A DNA stretch of 64,000 bases from Chitinophagaceae bacterium IBVUCB1 (GCA_002127285.1 NFUW01000002.1:1771630-1835629), one strand, 5' to 3'. Numbered from the stretch's first letter, positions 18,468-27,697 are shown. Made by a program: numbers and translations. Notes: generated by a model not told the origin, from the letters alone.

Positions 18468-19058
18468 ATGGCTGAAATGGATACCTCCAGTGGAGGAGGT
18501 CATAAGAAAGGCCCGGGGGTCAAGAAAGGTAAAAAACTTTCTACACGCGTTGACCTGACGCCGATGGTGGATTTAGGGTTTCTGTTGATAACATTCTTCA
18601 TGTTTACAACAACCCTATCGAAGCCAAAGACGATGCAGATAAACATGCCTTATAAGGACGAGCAGATAAAAGAGGAAGAACAGACTAAGATTAAGGCAAG
18701 TACGGTAATATCTGTATTGTTAAGTAAAAACCACCGTATCTATTATTACGAGGGTATTGGCGATGATGCAACGAAGCCACCTGAGGTAAAAGTTACTTAC
18801 TTCAAACCGAAAGACGGCATCCGAGATGTGCTGATTAATAAAAAGAAAATGGTTGAAGATTTGAAGCGCAGCGGTGCTTTAGGTGCTAAAGATCAGGCAA
18901 CAATCATCATTAAACCGGATGTAACAAGTACGTACGAGGATCTTGTAAACATACTTGACGAGATGAGCATTAACGACATACGTGTGTATGCTATAGTTGA
19001 TATTACAGATGTAGATAAAGAATTCATCACTGCAACGGAACAAGCTAACGGACTGTAA
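18468..19058 (+). CDS. exbD: ExbD/TolR-family protein, second copy
   Basis: 196 residues. A Gly/Lys-rich cytoplasmic tail (GGGHKKGPGVKKGKKL) precedes the membrane helix with the signature RVDLTPMVDLGFLLITFFMF; Asp35 is the family's critical acidic residue. The periplasmic part carries a lysine- and acid-rich segment around 60-75. It lies between the first exbD and tonB, 67 and 55 bases away. ExbD works as a dimer in the ExbB ring, so the two different copies could form a heterodimer. Confidence 0.9.
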   Translation: MAEMDTSSGGGHKKGPGVKKGKKLSTRVDLTPMVDLGFLLITFFMFTTTLSKPKTMQINMPYKDEQIKEEEQTKIKASTVISVLLSKNHRIYYYEGIGDDATKPPEVKVTYFKPKDGIRDVLINKKKMVEDLKRSGALGAKDQATIIIKPDVTSTYEDLVNILDEMSINDIRVYAIVDITDVDKEFITATEQANGL

Positions 19059-19113
19059 GCCTTGTTTTATGGAAAATGAAAAAAAATACATCTAACTAAA
19101 AAGAACTATTAAA

Positions 19114-19908
19114 ATGGATATAAATAAAATACTCAAAAGCGACTATCTCGACATATTGTTCGAGGGACGTAACAAAGCTTACGGTGGCTATGAGTTGCGC
19201 AAGAAGTATCCTGAACGTATGCGCAATGCGGGTATCATAGTTATAGGCGTTGTGGGTTTGATTGTAGGTGGGTCTTTTATTGCCAGTGCTTTGAAAAACA
19301 GTGCTAAGAAAGAAGTGGCCATGATAAAAGAGGTAACACTGGCAGAGCCACCACCCATTGACCCTAAAAAGCCACCACCACCACCACCACCGCCACCGCC
19401 ACCGCCAGTAAAGCCGACGGTGAAATTTACGCCGCCCGTCATTAAAAAAGACGAGGAGGTAAAAGAAGATGAGAAACCACCTGAACAACAGGAAATAACA
19501 AACGTGGGTCTCAAAACGCAAGAAGGAGACCCCAATGCGATTGATGCCCCTATAGTTGAAAATCCGGGTACGGGTGTTGTAGAAGCTCCTGCACAAGAGA
19601 TATTTAAGTATGTAGAGCAAATGCCGGAAGCGCCATATAGCGTACCTGAATATCTGCAGAAAAATCTCCGCTACCCTGCTGCGGCACAAGAGAATAATAT
19701 AGAAGGTACAGTAAACGTACAATTTATAGTTAGTGAAGATGGCAGCATTTCTGATGCCAAAGTAGTAGGCAAAAAAGTGATAGGTGCCGGTTGTGAAGAA
19801 GAGGCTGTTCGTGTAGTATCTGCCATGCCTAAATGGAAACCTGGTAAGCAAAATGGCCGCCCCGTTAAGGTATATTACACCCAACGTATCACATTCAGGT
19901 TAGAGTAG
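19114..19908 (+). CDS. tonB: TonB-family energy transducer
   Basis: 264 residues. An unusually long cytoplasmic tail (1-38) precedes a single membrane helix (about 39-60). Then come a proline-rich periplasmic linker with 12 consecutive prolines (87-98) and an acidic stretch, and the C-terminal TonB domain (about 170-264): LRYPAAAQENNIEGTVNVQF ... MPKWKPGKQNGRPVKV. It transmits proton-motive energy from ExbB/ExbD to outer-membrane TonB-dependent receptors, none of which is in the window. A terminator follows, closing the operon. Confidence 0.93.
   Translation: MDINKILKSDYLDILFEGRNKAYGGYELRKKYPERMRNAGIIVIGVVGLIVGGSFIASALKNSAKKEVAMIKEVTLAEPPPIDPKKPPPPPPPPPPPPVKPTVKFTPPVIKKDEEVKEDEKPPEQQEITNVGLKTQEGDPNAIDAPIVENPGTGVVEAPAQEIFKYVEQMPEAPYSVPEYLQKNLRYPAAAQENNIEGTVNVQFIVSEDGSISDAKVVGKKVIGAGCEEEAVRVVSAMPKWKPGKQNGRPVKVYYTQRITFRLE
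19372..19407 (+). repeat. CCA/CCG codon run encoding 12 prolines
   Basis: Twelve consecutive proline codons, nine CCA and three CCG, form a trinucleotide microsatellite inside tonB. Slippage would change linker length in frame. A run this long would need elongation factor P for translation. Confidence 0.9.
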
Positions 19909-19933
19909 CAGTTTGCTATACCGATAATGATGG

Positions 19934-19966
19934 AAAGCTATGCTTATAAATAGGCATAGCTTTTTT
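19934..19966 (+). terminator. Terminator of the exbB-tonB operon
   Basis: A 10-bp stem (AAAGCTATGC with GCATAGCTTT) with a 10-base loop is followed by six Ts, 26 bases after the tonB stop. Confidence 0.85.
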
Positions 19967-20031
19967 GTTTGAATATGGATATTATCAAAGATTTATGAAA
20001 ATGGAGTAGCACAAACTGCCGTTATAGATAT

Positions 20032-20039
20032 TACTTTTG
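20032..20039 (+). promoter_or_regulatory. -7 promoter element for the OmpH-like gene
   Basis: An exact TACTTTTG box. The predicted start near 20046 gives a leader of about 21 bases before the ATG at 20067. The -33 region is not recognisable. Confidence 0.55.
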
Positions 20040-20066
20040 CTGCACAATAATTAATAACATACAACA

Positions 20067-20678
20067 ATGAAAAATCTTTCAACCATATTTAGCATATTGG
20101 CATTGCTTGGCGTAGCCACTTTGTTCATAATGAAAAAAGGGGACAACAAGCCCGCTGCTAATAGTAAAATATCTGCTAATGCAGCTACCTCGCGTATTGC
20201 ATATGTAAATATAGATACACTAGAGGCTAACTATGAATACCTGAAAGAGCAACGCAAAAAGTTTGAAGCAAGAGGTGAAGCTATGAAGGCAGAACTGGAA
20301 CGCAGTGCGCAACAATTACAAAACGACTATGCCGCTGCACAACGCAAAGCACAGGCAGGTACGATGACAGAAGCCGAACAGCAGAGCATAGGCAAACGCC
20401 TGATGCAGATGGAGCAAAGTCTGAAAACAAGAGAAGAAGCACTGACTGTTCAGTTGATGAAAGAGCAGGAAGAGTTTAACAAGACACTACAGGAACAGCT
20501 AGATAAAGTGCTGACTGTGTATAATAAGGATAAGCGTTTTGACTACATACTGTCTTATACCAAAAATGGCACTATCATGTATGCTGACAAAGCATTGGAC
20601 ATTACTCAAGATGTAGTAAAAGCAATGAACGAAGCATCTGCAAGCCTGCCAAAAGACACAGAGAAGAAAAATAAATAG
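20067..20678 (+). CDS. OmpH/Skp-family periplasmic chaperone
   Basis: 203 residues with an N-terminal membrane or signal segment (about 5-22), then RIAYVNIDTLEANYEYLKEQ, the typical opening of the mature OmpH/Skp domain. A long charged coiled coil (about 60-150) and the closing segment DYILSYTKNGTIMYADKALDIT also match the family. Skp-like proteins hold unfolded outer-membrane proteins in the periplasm. No signal-peptidase site is obvious, so it may stay anchored in the inner membrane. Here it stands next to the TonB operon and not in the usual bamA-ompH neighbourhood. Confidence 0.85.
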   Translation: MKNLSTIFSILALLGVATLFIMKKGDNKPAANSKISANAATSRIAYVNIDTLEANYEYLKEQRKKFEARGEAMKAELERSAQQLQNDYAAAQRKAQAGTMTEAEQQSIGKRLMQMEQSLKTREEALTVQLMKEQEEFNKTLQEQLDKVLTVYNKDKRFDYILSYTKNGTIMYADKALDITQDVVKAMNEASASLPKDTEKKNK

Positions 20679-20701
20679 TATTTTTCTGAAAATAACTCTG
20701 C

Positions 20702-22144
20702 TTGGAAAATAAGTCTTCTTTTCAGCGATCGCTGACACTGACGGATGGAGCATTATTGGTAATAGGCTCCATGATAGGTTCAGGAATATTTATTGTTAGT
20801 GCCGATATAGCTCGCAATGTAGGCAGTGCGGGTTGGTTGGTTGTTGTGTGGTTAGTATCAGGGTTCATTACCTTGTCAGCAGCACTTAGCTATGGAGAAT
20901 TGAGCGGTATGTATCCGCAAGCTGGCGGGCAGTACGTGTACCTGCGCGAAGCCTTTGGTAAGATGTACGGTTTCCTGTACGGTTGGGCTTTCTTTGCAGT
21001 TATACAAACGGGTACTATAGCGGCAGTAGGTGTAGGCTTTGGCAAGTTTACAGGCTACCTGATACCCGGTCTTGGAGAGGAAAACATATTCATTGGCCCG
21101 ATGCAACTCGGCCCCATCAGCGATTTTAAGATTACAGCAGCACAACTTACCGGCCTTTCAACCATCATACTACTTACTTATATCAATACGCGCGGTGTTA
21201 AAAATGCCAAATGGATTCAGTTCATTTTTACAAGTGCTAAAATATTGGCTATGGCTGCCTTGGTGGTGTTTGGCTTTGCATTGGTAAAAGATGGCAGCAT
21301 ATGGACAGCCAACTGGAGTGATGCATGGTTTGCCAAAAAGATAACAACCGGTACAGATGTAATAAGCCACGAAAGCCTGAGTGGCATGGGGTTGGTTGCG
21401 GCATTGTGTGTGGCAATGGTAGGAGCATTATTCTCAAGCGATGCGTGGAACAATGTAACATTTATTGCAGGAGAGATTAAGAAACCGGAACGCAATATCG
21501 GCTTGAGTTTGTTTATAGGTACTGTAGTAGTAACGCTGCTATATGTATCTATGAACTTTATGTACCTGAATGTATTGAGCATCAGCGAGGTAGCTAATGC
21601 ACCTTCTGATAGGGTAGCACTGGCCGCAGCACTCAAAATATTCGGCAGTGCAGGTACAGTTATTATTGCATTACTCATAATGGTTTCTACGTTCGGGTGC
21701 AACAATGGCCTGATACTATCCGGTGCAAGGGTGTATTATACAATGGCAAAAGACGGCTTGTTTCTACCTGCTGCTGGCAAGTTGAACGACAAAGGTGTTC
21801 CAGCAAAGGCACTATGGATGCAATGCATCTGGGCTTGTGTATTATGCCTTAGCGGACAGTATGGCAATCTGCTCGATTTTATCATCTTTACGGTACTCAT
21901 GTTTTATGCGCTTACCATAGCAGGCATTTTCAGGCTACGCAAAACACAACCAGATATGCCAAGGCCATACAAGGCATTTGGCTATCCTGTCATACCATTG
22001 ATATATATACTGCTGGCAACTTTTATCTGTGTAGTGTTGCTGCAATACAAGCCGCAATACACATGGCCGGGCTTAGTAATAGTATTATCAGGTATTCCTG
22101 TTTACTATTATCTGAACAACAAGAGTAAAAAAGAACATGGATAA
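20702..22144 (+). CDS. APC-family amino acid permease (TTG start)
   Basis: 480 residues and about 12 membrane helices. The first helix carries the APC superfamily signature ALLVIGSMIGSGIFIVSAD, and YPQAGGQYVYLREAFG follows at about 65-80, as in the LAT-like branch. The start must be non-ATG: an in-frame TAA lies at 20693-20695 and the first in-frame ATG falls inside helix 1 (residue 23), so TTG 20702 is the only reasonable start. The sugar kinase downstream overlaps its end by 8 bases, which indicates co-translation. The substrate is unknown. Confidence 0.88.
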   Translation: MENKSSFQRSLTLTDGALLVIGSMIGSGIFIVSADIARNVGSAGWLVVVWLVSGFITLSAALSYGELSGMYPQAGGQYVYLREAFGKMYGFLYGWAFFAVIQTGTIAAVGVGFGKFTGYLIPGLGEENIFIGPMQLGPISDFKITAAQLTGLSTIILLTYINTRGVKNAKWIQFIFTSAKILAMAALVVFGFALVKDGSIWTANWSDAWFAKKITTGTDVISHESLSGMGLVAALCVAMVGALFSSDAWNNVTFIAGEIKKPERNIGLSLFIGTVVVTLLYVSMNFMYLNVLSISEVANAPSDRVALAAALKIFGSAGTVIIALLIMVSTFGCNNGLILSGARVYYTMAKDGLFLPAAGKLNDKGVPAKALWMQCIWACVLCLSGQYGNLLDFIIFTVLMFYALTIAGIFRLRKTQPDMPRPYKAFGYPVIPLIYILLATFICVVLLQYKPQYTWPGLVIVLSGIPVYYYLNNKSKKEHG

Positions 22145-23138
22145 ACAAGCATTGCATAAGCTGTTTGATGATATGCAACAACTACACGTTGTTGTGATAG
22201 GAGATGTAATGCTTGATAACTACAGATGGGGTATAGTAGAACGTCAATCGCCTGAGGCGCCCGTGCCTGTTGTTACAGTAAAGAAACGGGACAACCGCTT
22301 AGGTGGCGCAGCCAATGTAGCACTCAATTGCATAGCGTTGGGCACGAAAGCAACACTTGCAAGTATAGTGGGCGATGACAATGACGGCGCAATACTGGAG
22401 CAGTTAGCAAACGATGCAGGTATAGACACTACACTATTGGTAAAGAGCCACTACAGACCTACAACCACCAAAACACGTGTGATAGTAGATGACAAGCATA
22501 TGATGCGGCTGGATGAAGAAGTGTGCGAAGACCTGACTACAGAAGAAGAACACCCCTTTATAGATAGGGTGATGCGTTATCTGCAAATTGAGAAGCCACA
22601 GGTAGTAATATTTGAAGACTATAATAAAGGGGTACTGAAAGAAAACGTGATAGACAAAATAGTACAGCACTGTAAGCATTTGGGCATCATAACAGCCGTT
22701 GACCCGAAGAAGAAGAACTTTCTTGCTTATAATGGTGTAACCATCTTCAAACCCAACCTGAAAGAAGTAAGAGAAGGACTGGATATGCAGGTAGCTGAAG
22801 TGAACATCACTGAACTTGATGTGGCACATGAAGTGCTACACCAATCTTTGCAACATGATGTAACATTCATTACACTATCTGAAAAGGGTGTGTACTATAA
22901 CGATGGCAATTCAGCTATTATACCTACACACAAAAGAGATATTAAAGATGTAAGCGGTGCTGGCGATACAGTGATTGCCACAGCATCTGTGATATTTGCC
23001 CTAACCAAAGACGCAAAGCTGATGGCAGAGGTATCGAATATTGCTGGCGGGCTGGTTTGTGAACAGGTAGGGGTAGTGCCGATTGATAAAAACAGGCTGA
23101 TGGAAGGTTGTCAGTCTCATCTTTTTGTTATACAATAG
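22137..23138 (+). CDS. PfkB-family sugar kinase, HldE/RfaE domain I-like
   Basis: A 333-residue ribokinase-like enzyme. It resembles the kinase half of HldE (D-glycero-beta-D-manno-heptose 7-phosphate kinase): VVIGDVMLDNYRWG at the N-terminus, NRLGGAANVALN at about 52-63, and VSGAGDTVIATAS near the C-terminus, in which the aspartate is the catalytic base. The nucleotidyltransferase half of HldE is absent, so it would need a separate partner for ADP-heptose synthesis. A different sugar substrate is possible. It overlaps the APC permease gene by 8 bases. Confidence 0.85.
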   Translation: MDKQALHKLFDDMQQLHVVVIGDVMLDNYRWGIVERQSPEAPVPVVTVKKRDNRLGGAANVALNCIALGTKATLASIVGDDNDGAILEQLANDAGIDTTLLVKSHYRPTTTKTRVIVDDKHMMRLDEEVCEDLTTEEEHPFIDRVMRYLQIEKPQVVIFEDYNKGVLKENVIDKIVQHCKHLGIITAVDPKKKNFLAYNGVTIFKPNLKEVREGLDMQVAEVNITELDVAHEVLHQSLQHDVTFITLSEKGVYYNDGNSAIIPTHKRDIKDVSGAGDTVIATASVIFALTKDAKLMAEVSNIAGGLVCEQVGVVPIDKNRLMEGCQSHLFVIQ

Positions 23139-23199
23139 ACGGTATAATTATTTTTATTATATTGTGAACTATATTTCTTTACAATAAAAAAATGAACTT

Positions 23200-23697
23200 A
23201 TGAAACTCGGAACAAAAATCGGAGTGATGTTATTGACAGCAGTTGTTTTCGTATCTGCATGTAAAAAAGACAAGGACGATAATAATAATGTTACCCCAGC
23301 GCCTGCAAAAACAAAAAAAGACTTTTTGGTTGAGGGTAAATGGCAGATAACGTCTATGCCTACTACTTATACTGTATTGGGCTTCACGCAAAGTGCCAAT
23401 TTTTACGATTCATTAGATGCATGTGAAAAAGATGATTTTTCAACATTTGCTTCTTCTGGCAAGGTTATGACAGATCAAGGGCCTACAAAATGTTCTTCAT
23501 CAGATCCTCAGGTAGATAGCACTGAGTCGTGGTCTTTGAATAGCGATTTCACAAAATTCACATACGGTACTTCTGGTGTATTTGATGTACAGGAATTGAC
23601 AGAAACATCTATGAAATTGTATCAGGTAGTTGATTCAAGTTTTGGCGGATTTCCTATAAATGTTAAAACAACAATCATATTTAAGAATATAAAGTAA
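23200..23697 (+). CDS. Lipocalin-like hypothetical lipoprotein
   Basis: 165 residues with a lipoprotein signal and lipobox VSAC (Cys21), then an acidic/Asn-rich spacer (KKDKDDNNN). The mature part begins FLVEGKWQITSM, with the G.W.I beginning of lipocalin-like Bacteroidota lipoproteins, and has two further cysteines that could pair. It is predicted to sit in the outer membrane. The function is unknown. A strong terminator follows. Confidence 0.8.
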   Translation: MKLGTKIGVMLLTAVVFVSACKKDKDDNNNVTPAPAKTKKDFLVEGKWQITSMPTTYTVLGFTQSANFYDSLDACEKDDFSTFASSGKVMTDQGPTKCSSSDPQVDSTESWSLNSDFTKFTYGTSGVFDVQELTETSMKLYQVVDSSFGGFPINVKTTIIFKNIK

Positions 23698-23715
23698 TGA
23701 ACGCTTTTTTAGCAT

Positions 23716-23751
23716 AAAACAATAAAGGGGCTATTGCCCCTTTATTGTTTT
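23716..23751. terminator. Terminator between the lipoprotein gene and recQ
   Basis: A perfect 16-bp stem (23716-23731 with 23736-23751; the core is AATAAAGGGGC with GCCCCTTTATT) has a TATT loop and T-rich arms on both sides. Confidence 0.9.
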
Positions 23752-23790
23752 AAAGGCAATCCGTATTTTCATGTTACATTCAGTACTTGC

Positions 23791-25956
23791 ATGAAGCAAT
23801 ATCCCATTCACCGCGCATTAAAGCATTTCTTCGGTTACGATAATTTCCGACTCAATCAGCAAGCTATAATAGAAGCCGTGCTGAAAGGGCAAGACGTAAT
23901 GGCTATCATGCCAACAGGTGGTGGCAAGTCTATCTGTTACCAATTGCCTGCCGTACTGATGGATGGGTTGACGATAGTAATATCGCCCCTAATAGCATTG
24001 ATGAAAGATCAGGTGGATGCCTTGCATGCAAACGGTATTCGTGCTGCTTACCTAAATTCTACACTCAGCAATCAGGAACAAAATCAGGTAATAACCGCTG
24101 TGCGAAATGGTGAGGTGAAGCTATTGTATTTAGCCCCAGAGCGTTTGTTTGCTAATGGTATGCAGTTTATTAACTTCTTAGGTACGTTGCCATGCAGTTT
24201 GTTTGCCATAGACGAGGCGCACTGTATATCGCAATGGGGGCACGATTTTCGCCCCGAGTATTTAGGGCTTTCAGCTTTGAAGCAGCATTTTACAAAAGTG
24301 CCTGTAATAGCATTAACCGCCAGTGCCGATACCATTACGCAAAAAGACATTGTAGAAAAGCTGGCATTGCAACAGCCGCAGATATTCATATCGTCTTTCA
24401 ACAGAGCTAATATTAATTATTATATACAGCCAAAACAAAAAGCATTTGAGCAAGTCATACATTACCTTGACAAGCACCGCAACGATAGCGGGATAATCTA
24501 CACATTATCAAGAGCAAGTACAGAGAGCATTGCCGCCAAACTAAAAGCGGTAGGATATGATGTTGCATACTACCATGCTGGTATGGGCAGCGATGAGCGA
24601 GCCAAAGTGCAAGAGGCTTTTCAGAAAGACAATATCAAAATAATAGTAGCTACCATAGCGTTTGGTATGGGAATAGACAAACCCAACGTGCGCTTTGTCA
24701 TGCACTACGATGTGCCCAAGAACATGGAAGGCTATTATCAGGAAACGGGGCGTGCGGGCAGGGATGGATTGAAAAGCGACGCAATACTCTATTACTCGTC
24801 GGGCGATATAGGCAAGCTGATGCGTTTTATTACAGTAGAAAATAATGATGCGCAAACGCAAATGATGAAGAAAAAGCTGCTGCAGATGAAAGAATTTGCA
24901 GAACACGATGGCTGCCGCAGACAATATATACTGGAGTATTTTGGCGAACGTGCCCCTGCCTATTGTGGTAGTTGTGATTATTGCCTCAGCAACCTCGAAC
25001 GCCGTAATGCAACTATAGAAGCACAAAAAATCCTATCGGCTATTACAAGAACGGGTGAGCGTTTTGGCGCAGACTACCTGATAGATTTTCTGCGAGGCTC
25101 TAACAGTGCCAAGATTGTGCCTGCTCACAAAGAGATTAAGACCTACGGCATAGGTAAAGACATAAAAAAAGAGGTATGGCAGGCTATTGTAAAACAATTG
25201 CTACAGCAACGATTAGTAGATGTAGAAGATGCTGCATACCCCGCACTAAAGCTGAACGAAGCCAGCCGCCGCATACTGCGAGGAGAACTGGAAGTAACGC
25301 TGGTAATGAAGAAACTGAAAGAAGAGGCATCTATCATAACCGATGCACCGCAGCATCATGCCGATTTATTGCAGCAACTGAAAGAAGTAAGGCGAGAAAT
25401 GGCGGAGCAGGAAAACGTACCGGCATATATAATAGTAGGCGATAACACACTGCTGGATATGGCAACCTACCTGCCGCTTAGTTTTGATGCATTGAGAAAA
25501 ATATCCGGCTTTGGTGATTATAAGGTAGGTAAGTATGGCCCTGCTTTTATGAAAGTGCTGCAACAGTATGCATCTGCTAACGGGCTGGAAACGAAAATAC
25601 AACTAAAAGTACCTAAGCGAGAGCGGGCCGTAAAACCAAATAAGCCAACAACCACCGCCACACAACGCGCCAGTTACGACTTGTTTAATGAGGGGTATGA
25701 TATTCCGGACATCGCGGCTAAGCGTGGTATGGCAGTGAGTACGGTTGAAAACCATTTAATGCCATTTGTTACAAATGGAGAACTGAGTGCTGCTAAGCTG
25801 ATAGGCAAAGAAAAACTGGATACAATAATAGCTCTCATAAAACAGACTGGCGAAACCTATGCATCCAAGCCTATTAAAGATTTACTGCCCGAAGAATATA
25901 GCTATGGAGATATACGCATTGCGCAGGCTCATTATCAATGGATGAAAGATGCTTAG
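23791..25956 (+). CDS. recQ: ATP-dependent DNA helicase RecQ
   Basis: 721 residues. It unwinds DNA 3' to 5' during recombination and repair. Domains in order: helicase core with Walker A MPTGGGKS (40-47), the DEAH box in AIDEAHCISQWGHDFRP and motif VI QETGRAGRDG; the RecQ C-terminal zinc domain with CysCys pattern CRRQYI...YCGSCDYC; an HRDC domain (about 520-595); and a C-terminal helix-turn-helix region (about 625-721) common in Bacteroidota RecQ. ATG 23791 is preferred, because an upstream start at 23734 would place codons inside the terminator hairpin. The stop overlaps that of the convergent GH3-like gene by 4 bases. Confidence 0.95.
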   Translation: MKQYPIHRALKHFFGYDNFRLNQQAIIEAVLKGQDVMAIMPTGGGKSICYQLPAVLMDGLTIVISPLIALMKDQVDALHANGIRAAYLNSTLSNQEQNQVITAVRNGEVKLLYLAPERLFANGMQFINFLGTLPCSLFAIDEAHCISQWGHDFRPEYLGLSALKQHFTKVPVIALTASADTITQKDIVEKLALQQPQIFISSFNRANINYYIQPKQKAFEQVIHYLDKHRNDSGIIYTLSRASTESIAAKLKAVGYDVAYYHAGMGSDERAKVQEAFQKDNIKIIVATIAFGMGIDKPNVRFVMHYDVPKNMEGYYQETGRAGRDGLKSDAILYYSSGDIGKLMRFITVENNDAQTQMMKKKLLQMKEFAEHDGCRRQYILEYFGERAPAYCGSCDYCLSNLERRNATIEAQKILSAITRTGERFGADYLIDFLRGSNSAKIVPAHKEIKTYGIGKDIKKEVWQAIVKQLLQQRLVDVEDAAYPALKLNEASRRILRGELEVTLVMKKLKEEASIITDAPQHHADLLQQLKEVRREMAEQENVPAYIIVGDNTLLDMATYLPLSFDALRKISGFGDYKVGKYGPAFMKVLQQYASANGLETKIQLKVPKRERAVKPNKPTTTATQRASYDLFNEGYDIPDIAAKRGMAVSTVENHLMPFVTNGELSAAKLIGKEKLDTIIALIKQTGETYASKPIKDLLPEEYSYGDIRIAQAHYQWMKDA

Positions 25957-27500
25957 CTGTTAGCTACTTTCTGTTTTTCCAGAAACTCTTCCCATTCTTT
26001 CAGCTTGCCGTTTTTCAGCACACGCGGAAATTTATTCATCGCGCCGTCTTTGCCAATGGCTTTCATATAGCTGTAAAAAGTGTCGTTGGGTAGCAACTCT
26101 ACAAATACTTCTTTCAGTGCTGATGTTCGCTCTACAGCATAGTCATCATTTATCTCGCAAAGTGTTTCATCTATCAACGCGCGTACTTGTGCGGCATCTA
26201 TCTTTGGGTTGTCGCAGCCTATATACCAACGGTGTGCAAACAGGTTTTCGTATTTAAAGCCGGCAACAGCAAATTCGCGAATGGTAATACCCATCTTGCG
26301 CGAAACGGTGTCAATGGCTTTATTCATATTGTCAACAGACAAGTGTTCGCCACATAGGCTCAGGAATTGTTTGGTACGCCCCACTATTGCTATCTCGCCT
26401 TCTTTGGCATCTGTAAAGCGCACTACATCACCTATATAGTATCTCCATGCACCAGAGCATGTACTAAGCATAACGGCATATTCCGTTTCCTCATCTACCT
26501 CGTGTATAAGGTACGAAGTCGGGTTTTGTTTCGGGTTACCATCTTCGTCAAAATGGTCTGATGTAAAGGGTACGAATTCGTAAAAAATACCCGCATTCAG
26601 CACCAGCTTAATGCCGTGATCTCCGGGCCTTGCTTTAAAGCCGAAAGAACCCTCTGATGCCATATAGGTTTCAATAAACTCAATAGGGCGACCAAGCAGC
26701 TTTTTAAAGCTCTCTTTATATGGTTCAAAAGATACGCCGCCATGTATATAGATACTCAGGTTGGGCCATATCTCGTGTATGTGTTTTACCTTATGGTATT
26801 TAATAACTTCTTCCAGTACTATCTGCACCCATGCAGGCACTCCACATACCGTACCCACATCCCATTGCGGTGCTTTGCGAATGATGAGTTTGATGCGGTC
26901 TTCCCACTTGGTGCGTTTAGAAATCTTTTGACCCGGTTTGTAAAAAAAGTTCGACATCCAGCGCGGCATATTCTTGGCACTGATACCACTCATATCACCC
27001 TCATAATAATCCCCTTTCTCAAATAGCGAAGTGGTGCCGCCGAGCATTAATATACCTTTCTGAAAAGCAACGGGCGGAATGTTGAAATCCGTCATGCTGT
27101 ATAGCTGCTTGAAGCCTACTTTTTTGGTAGATTTCAGCATATCGTTGGTAACGGGGATGTGTTTGCTGGCAGATTCGGATGTACCCGAACTAAGGGCGAA
27201 GTATTTCACTTTACCCGGCCATGTTACATTTTCCTCGCCAAGCTGACAGCGATGCCACCAACGCTCGTGCATCTCGTTATAGGTATGTACGGGTACGCGC
27301 GTTTTGAAAGCTTTTACAAAATCTACTTCCTTGCTAAGTATATCGCCAAAACCATAATGTTTACCGAATGATGTGTATTGCCCCTTTTCAAGCAGTTGGC
27401 GCAGGGTATGCCTCTGGTATGAGTATGGGGAAGCTACCGGTAGTTTGAACTTTTTCCGAACCTCTAAAGACCGAGCAATAAGATTTCCCAACAATGCCAT
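25953..27500 (-). CDS. GH3-family acyl-adenylating protein
   Basis: 515 residues related to plant GH3 auxin-amido synthetases, which adenylate a carboxylic acid and join it to an amino acid. Recognisable elements are the opening with RHTLRQLLEKGQYTSFG, the nucleotide-binding segment YFALSSGTSESASKHIPVT, a mid-protein YMASEGSFG, and YRIGDVV-like WRYYIGDVVRFTD. Bacteroidota carry GH3 homologues, but their substrates are largely unknown. ATG 27500 was chosen because the upstream ATG at 27551 lies within a TACTTTTG promoter box. Tail-to-tail with recQ; the stops share TTAG. Confidence 0.9.
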   Translation of the reverse strand: MALLGNLIARSLEVRKKFKLPVASPYSYQRHTLRQLLEKGQYTSFGKHYGFGDILSKEVDFVKAFKTRVPVHTYNEMHERWWHRCQLGEENVTWPGKVKYFALSSGTSESASKHIPVTNDMLKSTKKVGFKQLYSMTDFNIPPVAFQKGILMLGGTTSLFEKGDYYEGDMSGISAKNMPRWMSNFFYKPGQKISKRTKWEDRIKLIIRKAPQWDVGTVCGVPAWVQIVLEEVIKYHKVKHIHEIWPNLSIYIHGGVSFEPYKESFKKLLGRPIEFIETYMASEGSFGFKARPGDHGIKLVLNAGIFYEFVPFTSDHFDEDGNPKQNPTSYLIHEVDEETEYAVMLSTCSGAWRYYIGDVVRFTDAKEGEIAIVGRTKQFLSLCGEHLSVDNMNKAIDTVSRKMGITIREFAVAGFKYENLFAHRWYIGCDNPKIDAAQVRALIDETLCEINDDYAVERTSALKEVFVELLPNDTFYSYMKAIGKDGAMNKFPRVLKNGKLKEWEEFLEKQKVANS

Positions 27501-27548
27501 TTCTGAGCTATACCTATTAAAGTTTTTTTGCTTCCAATAAAAGGGATA

Positions 27549-27556
27549 CAAAAGTA
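27549..27556 (-). promoter_or_regulatory. -7 promoter element for the GH3-like gene
   Basis: Reads TACTTTTG on the minus strand. The predicted start near 27542 gives a leader of about 42 bases before the ATG at 27500. It is the minus half of a divergent promoter region shared with dut. Confidence 0.6.
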
Positions 27557-27679
27557 ACCATTAGTTTCAGTTTTTCCTGATGATATATTGGTAAGTGTTA
27601 ATGTGTTTGGGTGAATTTAACATTTCGCAGACTTAACAAACACGTTGTGATTTCTATATGCTATCTACCTATAAGACAT

Positions 27680-27687
27680 TACCTTTG
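27680..27687 (+). promoter_or_regulatory. -7 promoter element for dut (nearly leaderless)
   Basis: An exact TACCTTTG box. The predicted transcription start (about 27694) is only 4 bases before the ATG at 27698, so dut would have almost no leader. The box also excludes translation from the in-frame ATG or TTG codons further upstream. Confidence 0.6.
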
Positions 27688-27697
27688 CGCCCACACA

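Noticed and set aside
19096-19884. 262-residue minus-strand frame across tonB
   Set aside because: It is antisense to tonB; its Trp/Arg run comes from the complement of the proline codons.
20690-20770. Frameshift or sequencing error at the start of the APC permease
   Set aside because: The reading frame is intact through all helices from TTG 20702 and the N-terminal length is normal for the family; a TTG start is the simpler explanation.
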